NCBI GenBank assembly: GCA_033239525.1
Contig: BSYO01000035.1
Span: 9,800,627 to 9,864,626, forward strand
Origin: Nepenthes gracilis
Taxonomy: Eukaryota > Streptophyta > Magnoliopsida > Caryophyllales > Nepenthaceae
DNA length: 64,000 nucleotides
Reading direction: 5' to 3'
Shown here piece by piece: positions 1-12,336 of the stretch (within the stretch, counting starts at the first letter, position 1; each line of letters opens with the position of its first letter). The notes beneath the pieces are model-generated. The model did no database searches, had not been told where the DNA came from, and saw only the letters and a list, made by a program, of their open reading frames with translations. Both the position numbers and the translations under genes were made by a program.

Positions 1-1141
1 ACCCAGGCTTCTCTAGTCAGCTGGTTTGTTGCTGATACTTCTGCTTGTATGGTGGATCTGTCATTGTTTCTGTTGCAAAGTTTTTGGGCAGTGGTGAAAT
101 ATGCATTGTTTGGATTGGCTTGTAGTGTTGGTAGGGTTTGCCTTTGTGCTGCTGTCATCTGGGTTTCAGACCTTCAGTTTTCCACTGGTGTGGGCCCGCA
201 GATGTGATACATTCTTACGGCTATGAAGATGTTCAGCAGGATGCAGTCCTTGCAGGGTTGTGAAGCTACTATTGGTTGTCGGTGCCTTGCTATGGTGTCA
301 TGTTCCAGCTGCGCTCTGTTCTGAGGGAGGATAAAGAGCTGGATTGAGCTCTTTCTGCCATGTTTTGAGGCTTGTTTGATGATCTGGCTCGGATTGCAAT
401 TGAGGGCTGCCCAATCTGGTATGATATTGCTGTGGCGCTGAAGAATTTAGGTGGAGTCAGATTGATATCTTCCCTCATGCTACTGAAGCAGTTGTTCTAA
501 TTTTTACAAAGTGTATTTGATGATGCGTTGAGATACTATCTGTCTGCGGTGTGTTTCTGCCCCAACTGAGGTCTGGAGGGGTGAAGTTTGGGCAGGCTAT
601 TGACAGTTACAGGCCTGGTGTAGCTCTATGTAATCTGCTGGTCTCCGAATGTGGACTAATCTGTGGCTGGAGCTGTCGTTTTGCACGTGGTAATGTTGCT
701 TGGTGTGAATGACTTATAGAAAATTCTATTGTAGCTGATGTTGTTGCCGATGATGTAAATTCTGGGCAGCCTGCTGTCCCTTGGTTGTTCTGGAATTCGG
801 TCAGTTTTGGTTTTTGTCTGAGGCAACTTTGTGGATGGGTCTTGGTGGGTGTGGGTGCGGTACTAGGATGCTCGGCCATTCCCGGGTTAGATGGAGGGTG
901 TGCTTTCCATGTTTCTTGAGCTTGTAGGTGGGTTGTGCTAAATTTCAGGGCGCTGTGTATCAATGATGACTTTAGTCTTCGGATTATTTTTAGTTATTTT
1001 GCTTGTTTTGTATTTTGTGCTCAGGGGATGCCCTAGCCATCTTGTTTAGCATCCAAGTTGGCAAAACACTTTGTGTTTGAACATAGTTTTCCTTTGTATT
1101 TTTTCTTCATTTAATCACTTTTACAAAAAAAAAAAAAAAAA
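1..1141 (+). mobile_element. LINE 3' end (copy A)
   Basis: Plus-strand 3' part of a non-LTR retrotransposon ending in a poly(A) tail at 1125-1141. Before the tail lies a block that recurs, diverged, in the other LINE copies here: a 'gctcaggggatgccctagc' segment followed by 'gttggcaaaacactttg'. The body is T/G-rich with no convincing reading frame, like the 3' regions of the copies at 59120 and 61247. The 5' end is either outside the window or not recognisable. It abuts a second LINE 3' end, so A may have inserted into B, but no target duplication can be seen because the left end is missing. Confidence 0.7.
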
Positions 1142-1657
1142 TAGGGATCTTACCGGCGTGTTGTCTTTCTGCCCATGATGAGCTCTCCCAAAATGTGTTT
1201 GGATATGACGACGGCTCTTATCCATGGTGGCTCTGTCGCTTTCTTCACTTACATTGAAGCCTCTGTGGTTAGCTAGTTTACAGTTTGGAGCTGCTCTTAC
1301 TGCAGTGATGATGCTGTCTATGCATGCCTTTGTTCAGACCATGGATAATAGTTGGCTCGCTGCTTGTTATCAGCCGGGGCTCGCCGGCTTTTCTTGTTGT
1401 AGAAATACTCCGGGGTATGTTCTGGCCACTCTTCCAAACAAGGGATGCCGGATTATGATTGTGTCAATCCCCTTCCATCAAAGGGTCTTCTGATGTAGGA
1501 CCTGTTCTTTTTGTATTTACTTTGTTGTTCAGGGCCAGCCCCGCGGTTGTGATTTTATTTTAAGTCAAAAAAACACTTGGATTTAAATCATAGTCTATAA
1601 AATTTTCTCTTCTTTTAATACAATTATCATACTTACCAAAAAAAAAAAAAAAAAAAA
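1142..1657 (+). mobile_element. LINE 3' end (copy B)
   Basis: A second plus-strand LINE 3' end. It terminates in 'catacttacc' followed by about 20 A (1638-1657), and upstream carries a 'tcagggccagccccgcgg' block and 'aaaacacttgga'. These match the family 3' consensus seen reversed at 18504, 19710, 19924, 25566 and 61247. No coding domain is recognised; the open stretch at 1224-1493 has no family resemblance I can name. The element is 5' truncated or interrupted by copy A. Confidence 0.65.
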
Positions 1658-2446
1658 CATATATAATGTACATATTAAATATCACAATTCATGTTCACAA
1701 TATTTTCGGAATACATAAAATTAACATATACGAAATATTTGTGTACAAATACAAAATATTCGGAGTGCCCACGTCCATAAAACTAGGGTTATGAGTACTT
1801 AAAGCCAATGCACAAGAAAATTGGATAAAATCGAATGGGGCACAGTTAGGGTTTTTTGGGCGAAAAAACCTCACAAATTTCACAAATTGGACATGAAATC
1901 GAATTATGTACGTGCTTAAGTTTTGGGTAATATAAAATATAAACTTAATCAGATATTGAAATAAAGATACCTGAAAAAAACAAAATGAACGTGCAAAGAA
2001 ATGAGAGAAAATAGTATGAGTGCATTTACCTCGACCTGATTTATTACCTTTCTAATTAGCTTGAGCTCAAAATCAGACTCAGGAACCTTGGTTTCCTCCT
2101 TCTCTCTCTTCCTCTTCATGCTCTCTCTTTTATGTGGAAATTCGAAAAAATGACCGAACGAAACCCTCACAGCCCGTTTATATTACAGGCTGGCGCTCGA
2201 GTGCTAGCTAGCACGCAGCAAGTGCGATCTGCTTGGTTTCCAGTGCCTGCTCTGGCACTCGAGATCTCGGTAGGCACTGTCAATTCTATTTTGGGCACCC
2301 GCAGCGCCGCTTGAGCCACCCGACAAATGCCCCTCACCGAATCTTCCTACACTCCTGAAACCTAATTTTTCTACATGAATTGAGCCTAATCTTGATTATG
2401 TTACCTTAATTATCTCCTAATTAAGATATTAAGAAAATCAAAACCT
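1658..2446 (-). mobile_element. Old LTR-like fragment
   Basis: Read on the minus strand this has the make-up of the LTR leaders elsewhere in the window: a GC-rich segment with CTCGAG repeats, a TATA-like box (2176-2182), a purine-rich leader and a splice-donor-like GAG|GTAAAT at 2024-2029, then AT-rich sequence. It ends next to a gag-protease relic on the same strand. The outer end seems to have been lost at the LINE copy B junction. Both borders are inferred from composition. Confidence 0.4.
2024..2182 (-). promoter_or_regulatory. LTR promoter and donor-like site
   Basis: On the minus strand TATAAAC (2182-2176) is followed about 150 nt later by GAGGTAAAT (donor core 2029-2024). The arrangement matches the better-preserved LTRs, but here the donor is of GT type. 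Confidence 0.35.
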
Positions 2447-3620
2447 CACAAGGGTTGTCCCAATATGGCATTGTAGATTATAGGTAGGTCGACTACGAGG
2501 AATGTGAGCATTCGAGACATTGCCTTTGTGTACGTTCCTAGTGTGAATTCTAAATGAATGTTTCCCTAGACTGGCACAGGTTCATTGTCTAATCCATATG
2601 AGGGTCCCTCGACCGATCTCATTTGGTCTTTTTTTCAATTTGAATTTAAAGTAGGCATCAATGTACAGTAAATTTCTCAAACGTTTATTATTAATAAAGA
2701 CACATTTCAGTTGGCAGTCAATAATACTGTCTAAAATGAGTGTAGATATAAAAAGATGGTGAAATGTGGAGTTACTATATGAGTCATATCGTCATTACTA
2801 AAACTAATGATATCATTCCTCACTCCTATCTTCTGCTTATTGCCGCTGAAAGTCTTCTCATGGTAGTTCAGAGTTTCATTCCTATGTGGTTTCACTGACA
2901 CCATGTTCATTACTCCAATTGCTATCTAATACGTGGTTGTTTTTGCTACCCCAGCTCATTGTTATTAGCATTCTTGGGGGTCTGCCTCGGGTCTCTCAAA
3001 ATTTTATTGAGATACTCTTTCTGAATAAGGGTCTCAATTTCTTTCTACAGAGTTAGTCTTCAGTGCTTGACACAGAGATCAATAGTAGAATCAATACATG
3101 GACTAATCTCCTCTTTTCAGGATCTTGAGCGGCTTAGGCCACTTTAGGAGCCTCTTAATTCATATTTGAATCAGGATGTTCATCTGAGCGTCTTTCAAAG
3201 GAGTTTAGTTTTAGGGCCTGTACTCTCTTTTGATACTCGCTTCATCCTCGGTTGTTTCTTGGGATCTCGAGTGATGGAATTGTCTCTGCTCTTTTTCTTG
3301 CTTCTTGATCCCAAATGATGGTCTACGTGCTCTGGCTTCTTCGCTTTGTTAACCTCTTCAACGATGATGTATGCGCGGGTGTTGGTCTCACCCTCAAGAA
3401 AGTCTTGGGTTCTTTTTGAACCATGTATTTAAAGAATTCACTTGACTTTATCATTTCCATTAAGGAATTTTGCTTCACCTCATCAGTTAACTTCGATATC
3501 CTTCGAGCCTCAGTGTTAAACCGTACCAAAAGGCACTTTAGACTCTCGTTTGGCCCTTGCCAAATGCGGACAAGGCGTCATTGCTACTTTATTCCCTTCA
3601 ACTAAATGCAAACTACGATA
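2447..3620 (-). pseudogene. Ty3/gypsy gag-protease relic
   Basis: Minus-strand decayed polyprotein. At 3529-3323 the frame reads FNTEARRISKLTDEVKQ and continues to SSEFFKYMVQKEPKTF, which resembles the retrotransposon gag domain of plant gypsy elements (RFN...L.DEV...FF.SL...PP.T). Further on, at about 2500-2447, FLVVDLPIIYNAILGQPL matches the 'FLVVD-P-YNAILGRP' protease region typical of plant gypsy polyproteins. Several stops and frame changes lie between, and reverse transcriptase and integrase are absent, so this is an internally deleted, inactive copy. It differs from the T1 type, whose protease motif is FDVILGMD. The exact clade is uncertain. Confidence 0.6.
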
Positions 3621-6600
3621 AAAAGTTATTAGCTAGCTCTTGAAATATTCGAATTGAATTTGGTTACAGCCAATAAAACAAAATTTGAGCATTTCTTTTG
3701 AGGGTTAGTGGGAAGAAAAGACACAAGGTCGAATCGCCTAGATGTTGAAATTCTAGTAAGATATGGAAATGATCCAAATGGTCCATAGGTTGAAATTTTC
3801 ATTATCGGGCTCCACAGTTGATATTTTGAACTTGTCAAGGAGTTGCTACATCCAGATCTCCCTTGTGAATGGTGACCTACCTAGGTCAGCCAAGTATTTA
3901 TCCGTACTTCCTCAAAACAACAACCGGTTCAATCTTTCTGATCCTTTCCTCCACTTGGGAGGTGGACACGATCCTCTTAGCATTGACAAAATTCCTTAAC
4001 ACGTAATGGTTCGGAGAGACATGCTGGATCTACCGACTATGGGCTCTTCTCTTTAGGATGTTACAAAAGGCTTCTTGAATCGAAGGCTTCCTAAAATCTT
4101 TTGAACATTATGGGTTTTTCCACTCTGGGCTTTGATCTCGTGCTCCAAGATTTAGTCGACCTTCTAGCCGAGTCTAAACCCTATCACTCAAGGCCTCTCA
4201 GGCCTCGAGGTCATCTGGTGGAGTGGCTTTAGATGTTTATGTACTTATCTGGTGGAGTGTCTAACTTCCTCTCATTTTCTTTTTGTCTTTAAGACTTCAT
4301 TGTCCTTTTGACTTCGTTCCCTTCTCTTTGAGGGAGAGGATTTATTTATAATGAGAGACTTTATTTGGCTGGTAGGTGTCTGAAATCAATTCATGGCATG
4401 TGCTATTTTGTTTCAGTGATGAGGGTCATTACTCGCATGTGTAACAACCACCTCAATTCAATGGCAAGTCCGCCTAACTGTCGGCTACTGGATTGACTTA
4501 GTCGCTGCTTGTATTTGGCTTTTAAGTGACTCATTATGACATTTTAATGTTTGGCTGTTCAAGTTGTGTCTCTTAGTTCACACATTCTGCCATTTGCTTG
4601 ATACGTTTAGAGGTATCTTCTATTGAGTTGTCATCATTTGGGTCTCTTATCTGTCCGTGCTTTGGATTTGGGCTAGCCCACGACTAGTTGTGCCCATCAA
4701 ATAGTTCAGCATATTTTAAGAAAAAAAATAATAGCAAAGATGCCTAGGTTTAATGTTTAGATACTCAATAAAAAGGTATTTAGGTTTGCATGCCTGTCAT
4801 TGTGATTTATCATTTCAATGATGACAACATATTATTATTTCATATTTTATTATAATTTTATGTTCTAATATTTCTTTATTATAAATAAAATGGTTTAAAT
4901 AAGATGGATGAATGGATGGAAGAGATGCCACTATTATTTGCCCCATATAGTGATTTGTTTTTTATGTAAGAGAGTTTTAGGACATAGATTGTGCCCTCCT
5001 TAGGTTTGCATAGCTTCCATGTTGAGAGATAACAGCAAATAATTGTTTTCAAGTATGTATCTCTATGACTTCAGTGATACTTACAACATCGTGAAAGTGA
5101 TTGTGCACTCATATGTTCTCTATTGAAAACTACACTAATTTTAAACTAATAGATAAAGTTGGTAATTAAAATAAGAATTGACTCAAATCTTCTATTGGTT
5201 CTCAAAAGTAGGCATCAAAATCCATCTAATTAAGAAAGAATTGCTAATTGTCACTAGGAATTGGTATCATAATTAATAAAAATGAAAAAAAAAATATTAG
5301 AACAAGATTGGGAGGTGAAATGTTAATGTTGTGTCCTCACATTGTTAATGGTAAAATGTTAGAAAAAAGTATTGCATGCGATTATTGTCCTCACATTTTG
5401 GCCATGTACATCCATACACACACATAGGTGTGTGTATGTATGCTTTGTTAATCATTTGATTTATTTTTTTCATATTCATCTTCTCTTATATTAACGGGCA
5501 TAAATTAGTTGTAGGGCTTTGGACCGTTGGAGTTATTGGGAGAACAAACTTTTAAAAGTTGTTTTTACTATATTTTTGGTATGTAGTTGATCTCAATAAA
5601 CTATTTGGAACATATAAAATGAACAAATATTTGTATTTTTTGCCGGTTGGCCTTAGAATGTTGACTATTGTTTGATTGAGATGGTTTTTGTTTACATTTT
5701 AATGAGTTTTGAGTCAATACGTCAACCGTAGGGCAAAACAGGTAGAATTTAGGCTGAATCCTAGGACGTTATTCATATATTTATTTTCAGATTTATGGTA
5801 GGGTTATCTAACAATTCGGGTAGCATCTTGATCCAATTTTAGTCAATGTCTATGACATCATTATATTTTTGTTTTGATATCGGGTCGTGGCATTATCTCT
5901 ACTATTATTCCTTTTGGAATCTAATTTAGTATGTTTACGGTTAAAGATGAAAACCAAAAACTCCATTTGCCATTATGGATTTAGTTGGAACAATTGTCAT
6001 ATGTAATTAATTGAAATCTCGAGGACATTTTTTGTCCTCAAATGAGAAAAATCAGATTACTACGGTACTTCACATGTTGTCTTTCAATACTTACTAGTGT
6101 TTTTCGTCTAAGAAAAAGTTCTTGAATAGGTGTTGATTTCTATGCCCCTCCGGTGGATATTGATAGTAAAAGAGGGAATTGCAATTGTAGCACTCAAATT
6201 TTGTTGATATCTCCTGAACCATCCTACTTTGCATCCAATAAGGAAGTGAGCGACACAATCTTCCAAGATAAAACGCAAATAACACTTCACCATAATCCAT
6301 ATAAATAGGCTTCTACCACTGACTTGTCTAGTATGCATTTTCATCATACCTAAGCTGGTGTTTATATCAACATTCATTTATGTTGTCCCCTTTGCAAAAG
6401 ATTAAACTTTAAATTCTACTTGGATTTCTGGTTATGCTAATAATTTTCAGGTAATAGCTCCCTCTATGCAGCTCTATGCCCAGTAATTTTTCAGCATGAG
6501 GCTTATTAAGGGTGTCAATTGGTAATACCCGTTGCTTGGATTTAATGGAGCCAACTTATTAAGGGTTTGGCACAACTTTCATTTAAGGAATTTGGAAAGG

Positions 6601-8117
6601 AGAGGGTAGGGAACTTGCATATAAATGGAAGTATTCTTTGGTTAAAGTCATGTATACACTATATCTTAAGATTACTATTGGGTGACTTGGAATAATTTGG
6701 GAATCATTTGAGGTAGTTGCACCCTAGGGCAATATTTGAGTTTTATTTGAAAGCTACTTGAAGTAATCGATGTTCAGCTCCCTTTGAAGCTTGGATTTAT
6801 GGGATTTCAACTTCTTTGCATTTTTTAACAAATTTCTAGTGTCCTTTCTGTGAAGTTACAAGCCAGTGACATAAGAAGAAACTGTTTCAGCACATAAATA
6901 ATTCTACAATATTCAGCATAGGAGGACAAGTTGAATTGCTATTAGTCAGTTTGTATCTTGTTAGGTGCCAGGTTATACAAATGATTTTTCTGAGAGCCTT
7001 CTTGATGAAAAATTAAGATTATGCTTTCTTCTTGTATCTTTCTCCATTTTGTGATCTTGCCTGTGTTCCATTTGGCTACAAACCTTCTTGGTAGTCTATT
7101 TTGGGGAGTCTAATAACTTATGAGTGGATACATTTTGCTAAAAGTCATTTTGACAAGGTTTTAGAAATAAATTTGAGTATGTCTAAGTAGGTTGGCAAAT
7201 TAAGTCATCCTCATTAGCTTGGTCATCTTTTTGATCATCATTCTTTGATGGATCAATCTTTGATTCTCCCTATTTGTTTTTTAAAATGATAATCCCTATG
7301 TCATCATCATAACTTTATTTTAAAGGAGTTGTTAGTCTTATCAAAAGCGAGATATTATGAATCTATGATATGATGAATAACTAAGAAACACATCTTCATC
7401 ATCTTTTGGATCAAACTTAGCCAGGTTGTCCTTCCAATTGTTCAAAGTGAAATGCTTGTAACCAAATGTATGCTTGCTTTTCTTGTATGGCTCCTATGGA
7501 GTCTTAGTGTGCTCTGCCATTATACAAAAAGCGTAGTATTTAAAATTTGTAAAGACGGGTTTGAAAATCAATTTTTTTTTGTGTAAGTATGATATCAACT
7601 CAACTTTAATGACTCTTATTCGTACTATAAACCAAATTCCCCCCTTTTGTATTGACTTTGTTATATTTAAATATATGCACATGACTAGTGTTGGGCTTGC
7701 TTTCTTGTACGGCTCTACTGGAGCCTTCTTCCATAATACATGAAAGAAGTGTAGGACTCAAAATTTCTGAAGACGGATTTGAAAATTGATTTATTTTGGT
7801 CTATCTTATGTCAACTCAATTATAATGAAACATTGAGGGATCACATGCATATAAATTTGGGAAGAAATAAGAAAAATATTTCAACAATAAATAAAAAAAT
7901 AAATTTAGATATATTTGTGCATATTTCAACAATATGCAAATAATCTTATACATAAACAATACCCTAAAATATTTACCTATTTTCATAAAACAAGTAAAAA
8001 TTTTCAAAAAATAACAAAACTAAAACAAAATTTCAAGACCTCCGATAAAAATGACAAATATGCATGAAAAGTCAAAATATGATAAATAAAATGACATACA
8101 TATACATTAAATCCATC
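3621..8117. other. AT-rich stretch without a recognisable gene
   Basis: Probably the eroded upstream part of the same minus-strand retrotransposon (to about 4450) followed by AT-rich intergenic DNA. Open stretches such as 6377-6108 (-) show no domain I can recognise and no codon pattern that stands out. The only structure noted is the degenerate duplication near 7470-7830. The right edge, 'aaatc' at 8118-8122, is the target-site copy of T1. Confidence 0.5.
7470..7830. repeat. Degenerate direct duplication, about 220-bp period
   Basis: Sequence beginning 'gcttgcttttcttgtatggc' at about 7472 recurs at about 7695 ('gcttgctttcttgtacggc'). Both copies continue to a shared 'agacggNtttgaaaat' segment. 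The copies are clearly diverged, so the duplication is old. Function unknown. Confidence 0.55.
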
Positions 8118-8459
8118 AAATCTGTGACGAAACAGATTTTTTATTTATTTTTTTCCTCAAAAGCTTTCGTCAAGACAGGAACAGAATTAATGATACTCAA
8201 ACGTAAGACAAGACTTCTGTAGAAATTTCGGCGGAGTCTCCTTTATAACAGGATGAAAAATCCAAAATACAACCTGTATGATCGTCCATTTAAATAATAA
8301 AACAGTGAACCGGGGCCCAACAAGGCAACAAGGTACGTGCACATGAGCAGTAAAACGGTGATGCAGAACGGTCATATAGCTATGCATAAACAGAACAATT
8401 AATCAAAACATAATCCAGAAAATAGAGAAAATATACTTTAACGGTATTAAGCTTTAGAA

Positions 8460-8640
8460 TTAGAAACTAGTAGTCGGTAAACAGTAATCAGTAAACGTTA
8501 ATTAGCAAACAGAAAACGGTAAGCAGTAGTCAATGTTCAGTATTCGGTAAACTGTAAACAGTAATCGATACTCGGTAGACGGTAAATGGTAAACGGTACT
8601 CCATAATCGGTAATCTGTATAGTAAACGGTAACATAACTT
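8460..8640 (-). repeat. Short-period CGGTAAAC/AGTAATC array in T1 LTR
   Basis: A run of degenerate 7-8-bp words (cggtaaac, agtaatc, cggtaga, tggtaaa) with a parallel copy at 15545-15730 in the other LTR. It produces open reading frames rich in repeated YRLP residues, which I take as a by-product of the repeat. It lies inside the candidate LTR intron. Confidence 0.7.
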
Positions 8641-9558
8641 TATTGGTAACAGACCCTGCCAGTATACCCTGCTAGCTGAGGGGGCGAATAATCGAGGATA
8701 GATTGTGTTCACTCTACACAATCCAAGGCCTGTAACAGTAATATCCCATCTCACGGGATCGGCACGGTATGCCACCCGAAGGTAGACAGGTAACGGTAAA
8801 TCCTCCTGACCTTAACACCCTGAGGAAGACAGACCACAAATAACTCTATAGACAGAGTTATCCTTGATTACCACCGAAAAGTCCTAAGGCATATCAGAAA
8901 ACCTATCCGGACTGTAATTAGTCCCTGATCTTAAATAACAGTAATAGAAATAACTTCTTTATTAAAAACCCTCCTTCACAATCATAGTTTTACAATTTAC
9001 TTTCAGTTAACTTCAGAATGAACGGTAACGATCTAAAACTCCTTCAGTTTTGCTTAAACGGTGCATGAAATTTTCATCGGTACAAGTCCGTGCAAATTTT
9101 CAGAAACAAATTATACAGGGAGCTTCTCTTCAATATCAATTAACTTTTATATATCTGGAGCTTTGGTTAAAAATCACTAAAACCCCTTCATTTTCGTACT
9201 TAGCGCTTCGCCAAAGTCTTCAGACTCAAATTGATCTCTATACATGTGCTTATTCGTGAAATAAATGTCATAAATCCATGCATATACATTAAATCATGTA
9301 ACTTACTCAAGCTTCACAATATTTTCGAGTTAGGGTTTCATCACATATTTTTAGAAGCAAGTCGAACAACATTTACATGCTTAATCACGAAATCGAAGCC
9401 CAAACTTTCAATAAACACGGGTAAACACAAAATCTAACCAATAATCGAAGGAAACATGCTTCATTTACTTTAAACATACATCAACATCATTTTAACGCAT
9501 CTTTATCAACTTTAAAGCAAGAAGAAACGGTAAAAATGAAAAACAACGTCCGAAGTAC

Positions 9559-9709
9559 ACTTGCCTTGGCCCAATCTACCGTTATTTTACCGAGTGCGGG
9601 TTGGAACTAGAGATTTCCCCCTTCTTCTCCTCTCTTCTTCTTCTTTTCCTCTCCTTCGTGCGTACTTTGCTTTTTCTCTCTCCCTTTTCCCTTTTCTCCT
9701 CTATTTATA
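9559..9709 (-). promoter_or_regulatory. T1 3' LTR TATA box, leader and GC donor-like site
   Basis: On the minus strand TATAAATA (9709-9702) starts a purine-rich leader of about 140 nt without an ATG. The leader ends at CCAAG|GCAAGT, donor core 9564-9559. Confidence 0.6.
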
Positions 9710-10078
9710 ACCAAAACGAAACCAAAACGCGTATAAAAGTTAGGACCGCACTCGAGCGTGGCTCGAGAGCTCAGCGAGCAAGCCGTATTCTATTTTTCGA
9801 CCTCGAGCGGCCAGCGGGCATGCAGCGAGCGGGCTACATTCTGTTTTTCAAGCTCGAGCGGCCAGCGGGCGCACGGCGAGCGGGGCAGCTACTGGATTTT
9901 ATGGTCGCTGCAACGCCTCGGGCGCACAGCAGGCGCCACAAGGCTGCTTGCTGATCTCGGTTATTTTTTCAACTTTTTACTTTCAATCATCATTTTTCAC
10001 TGTAAGTTTAGCCTTCTAATGATACTCATCGTTCTAATTACTTTCAGTTTTTCACGTTTTTGGTTCCAGGGCCTCACA

Positions 10079-10093
10079 CCCTCCCCCACTTAA
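10079..10093 (-). other. T1 polypurine tract
   Basis: On the minus strand 'aagtgggggagg' directly precedes the 3' LTR, after the recurrent 'ttcgaggacgaaatt' segment found before the PPT of most gypsy copies here. It would prime plus-strand DNA synthesis. Confidence 0.85.
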
Positions 10094-10099
10094 AGGAAT

Positions 10100-11526
10100 T
10101 TCGTCCTCGAAATTAAATAAACTACATACCTCAAGAGAATAAGTGGGGATACTTGCTTCGGATCTCTTCTTCGCGTTCCTAAGTGGCCTCCTCCGGTGAA
10201 TGGTTTCTCCAAAGCACTTTCACCAAGGGGATGGTCTTCGTTCGCAACTTCTAATCCTTTTGGTCCACAATTTGCAGCGGTTCCTCAATGTAGGACAAAT
10301 CCTTGTCAATAGACAATGATCCATAGTCAATCACATGCGCTAGATCATGGACATACTTTCGAAGCATCGATACATGAAACACATCATGTACGCTCGTCAG
10401 ATTAGGTGGTAACGCCAACCTATAGGTTACCTCCCCGATCCTTTCCAAAATCTCAAAAGCGCCAATGAACCGGGGCTTCAGTTTCCCCTTCACTCCAAAT
10501 AGGAACGTGCCCTTGGATGGCGAGACCTTCAGAAACACAAGATCTCCTACCTCAAAACTCAATTCTATCCTTCGCCTATCTGCATAGCTTTTCTGTCGGC
10601 TCTGAGCAACCTTCAAATTATCATGAATCACCTTAATCTTCTCTGCTGTCTCTTTCACAATCTCCGGGCCCAAAATCCTTTTGTCTCTAGTCTCCTCCCA
10701 ATGAGTCGACACCTACATTTTCTCTCATACAATGCCTCAAAAGATGTCATGCCGATACTAGCTTAATAGCTGTTATTATAAGCCAATTCAGCTAGTGCCA
10801 AATAAGTATCCCAAGTTCCTTTTATCTCCAAAACAGAGGCCCTCAATATATCCTCAAGAATCTGAATGGTACGCTCAGATTGGCCATCGGTCTGGGGGTG
10901 ATACGCAGTACAGAACTTCAACTCTGTCCCTAACTTTTATGCAAGCTCTCCCAAAACCTCGGGACAAAGCGTGGATCTCTATCAGACACAATGGAGGCAG
11001 GAACTCCATGAAACCTCACGATCTCATTTACATACAACTAAGCCAACTTATCACCCGAATAGGTCATCCTGATCGCCAAAAAGTAGGCTGATTTCGTCAG
11101 CTGGTCAACTATAACCCATACAGCATCATGATTCTTAGGAGTCCTCGACAAATCCGATACAAAGTCCATAGCAATGTCCTCCCATTTCTAGCTCGGGATT
11201 GGCATTGGCTGTAATAGTCTAAGCTTCCTCCTTTCAGCCTTCAGTTGGTGACATACCAGGCACTTCTCCACGTAAGCCATGATGTCTCTCTTCATATTTC
11301 TCCACCAGAAGGTTTTCTTCAAATCCTGATACATTTTATTCGTTCCCGAGTGGATCGTATACCGAGACCGGTGAGCCTCCTTCAGAATCTTCTCCTTCAA
11401 CCCTTTATCATCCTGCACACATAATCGATCTCTAAACCTCAACACACCATCAGCTCGGATGTTAAAATCAGCTCGAGACTCTTTACTCAAATTACCAACA
11501 ATATCCATGAGGAATGGATCATTCAC
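10100..11526 (-). pseudogene. T1 integrase with chromodomain-like tail
   Basis: Integrase inserts the cDNA into the host genome. The minus-strand frame from 11526 carries the N-terminal HHCC zinc site (AHRSRYTIH...CLVCHQ). The catalytic core follows, with WVIVDQLTK, then VSDRDPRF near 10990, then a glutamate in the motif after the DGQ segment, giving the D,D-E set. The C-terminal part (10712-10251) has VGDLVFLKVSPSKGTF, RIGEVTYRLALP and VHDVFHVSMLRKY. The tail toward 10110 has VKVLWRNH and an EREEEIRSKYP end typical of chromodomain integrases. Breaks: in-frame stops at 11188-11190 and 11038-11040, a frame change near 10945, and further stops in the chromodomain tail. Confidence 0.88.
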
Positions 11527-11727
11527 CTGCTTCTCTTTAATTTTACTAACTACCTCTGGTTGAATCTAAAAATATGATAGGAGCATCCTATCACCCTTGG
11601 TATAATGTTGGATATCGCACTGCTTCAAATAATCCAACATCTCCATCTGTTTGACCTGCAGGTGCGCCACATAACCTGATCGGTGACTCAATGCGTCCGC
11701 TACTATTTTGGCTTTCCCCGACTTGTA

Positions 11728-12327
11728 CTATATCTCGCAATCATAATCTTTCAGAAAATCGAGCCATCTCCTTTGCCTCATGTTGAGTTCCTTTTGCGAA
11801 AATAGGTACTTTAAACTTTTGTGGTCTGAATATACAAGCAACCTCTCACCATATAGATAATGTCTCCAAATTTTTAATACAAAGACTACAGTAGTAAGCT
11901 CGAGATCATGAGTAAGGTAATTTTTCTCATGCACCTTCAATTGTCTAAACCCATATGCCACGACTTTACCGTGCTGCATCAACACACACCCTAGACCCGC
12001 CTTAAAGGCGTCGCAATACATCTCAAACCCTCCTGAACCCTCCGGAATGATCAGTACCACAGCGGTGGTCAAACGATCCTTTAGTTCCTGGAAGCTCAGA
12101 TCACACTCTTCTGTCCACACAAACTTAGCTTTTTTCTTCAGCAACCGAGTCAAAGGCATAGCAATCTGCGAAAAATTCTCTACAAAACGCCTGTAATATC
12201 CTGCCTTACCCAAAAAGCTCCTAACCTCGGTCACAGAAGCTGGTCTGCTCCAATTTGTAACAGCCTCTACTTTCCTGGGATCCACAGAAATGCCACCATC
12301 AGAAATCACATGCCCCAAAAATATCAC
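11728..12327 (-). pseudogene. T1 RT connection and RNase H
   Basis: Continues the reverse transcriptase frame. It shows [10 protein letters not shown], the [15 protein letters not shown] thumb/connection motif and RNase H motifs ([62 protein letters not shown]). RNase H removes the RNA strand of the RNA-DNA hybrid. The usual serine after YCDA is phenylalanine here. The frame is cut from RT by a stop at 12337-12339 and ends at a stop at 11728-11730. It then runs in frame to another stop at 11566-11568 before the integrase. Confidence 0.92.
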
Positions 12328-12336
12328 CTTCTTGAG

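Larger units (their letters stand above)
8123..10078 (-). mobile_element. T1 3' LTR (shortened)
   Basis: 1,956 bp, bounded by TGTGACG... and ...CCTCACA on the plus strand. It aligns with the LTR at 14789-17074 throughout but lacks about 440 bp corresponding to 14955-15390. The related T2 LTR contains the missing part, so this is a deletion in this copy rather than an insertion in the other. The deletion removes the acceptor of the candidate LTR intron and the acidic tail that follows it. Confidence 0.92.

Noticed and set aside
6094..6377. Overlapping minus-strand open frames of 68 and 89 codons
   Set aside because: No recognisable motif, AT-rich surroundings and no neighbouring pol sequence. 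Not enough to call a gene or relic.
8530..8775. YRLP-repeat open frame in T1 LTR (also 15577-15864)
   Set aside because: Arises from the 7-8-bp array and the following LTR block, and is different in the two LTRs.
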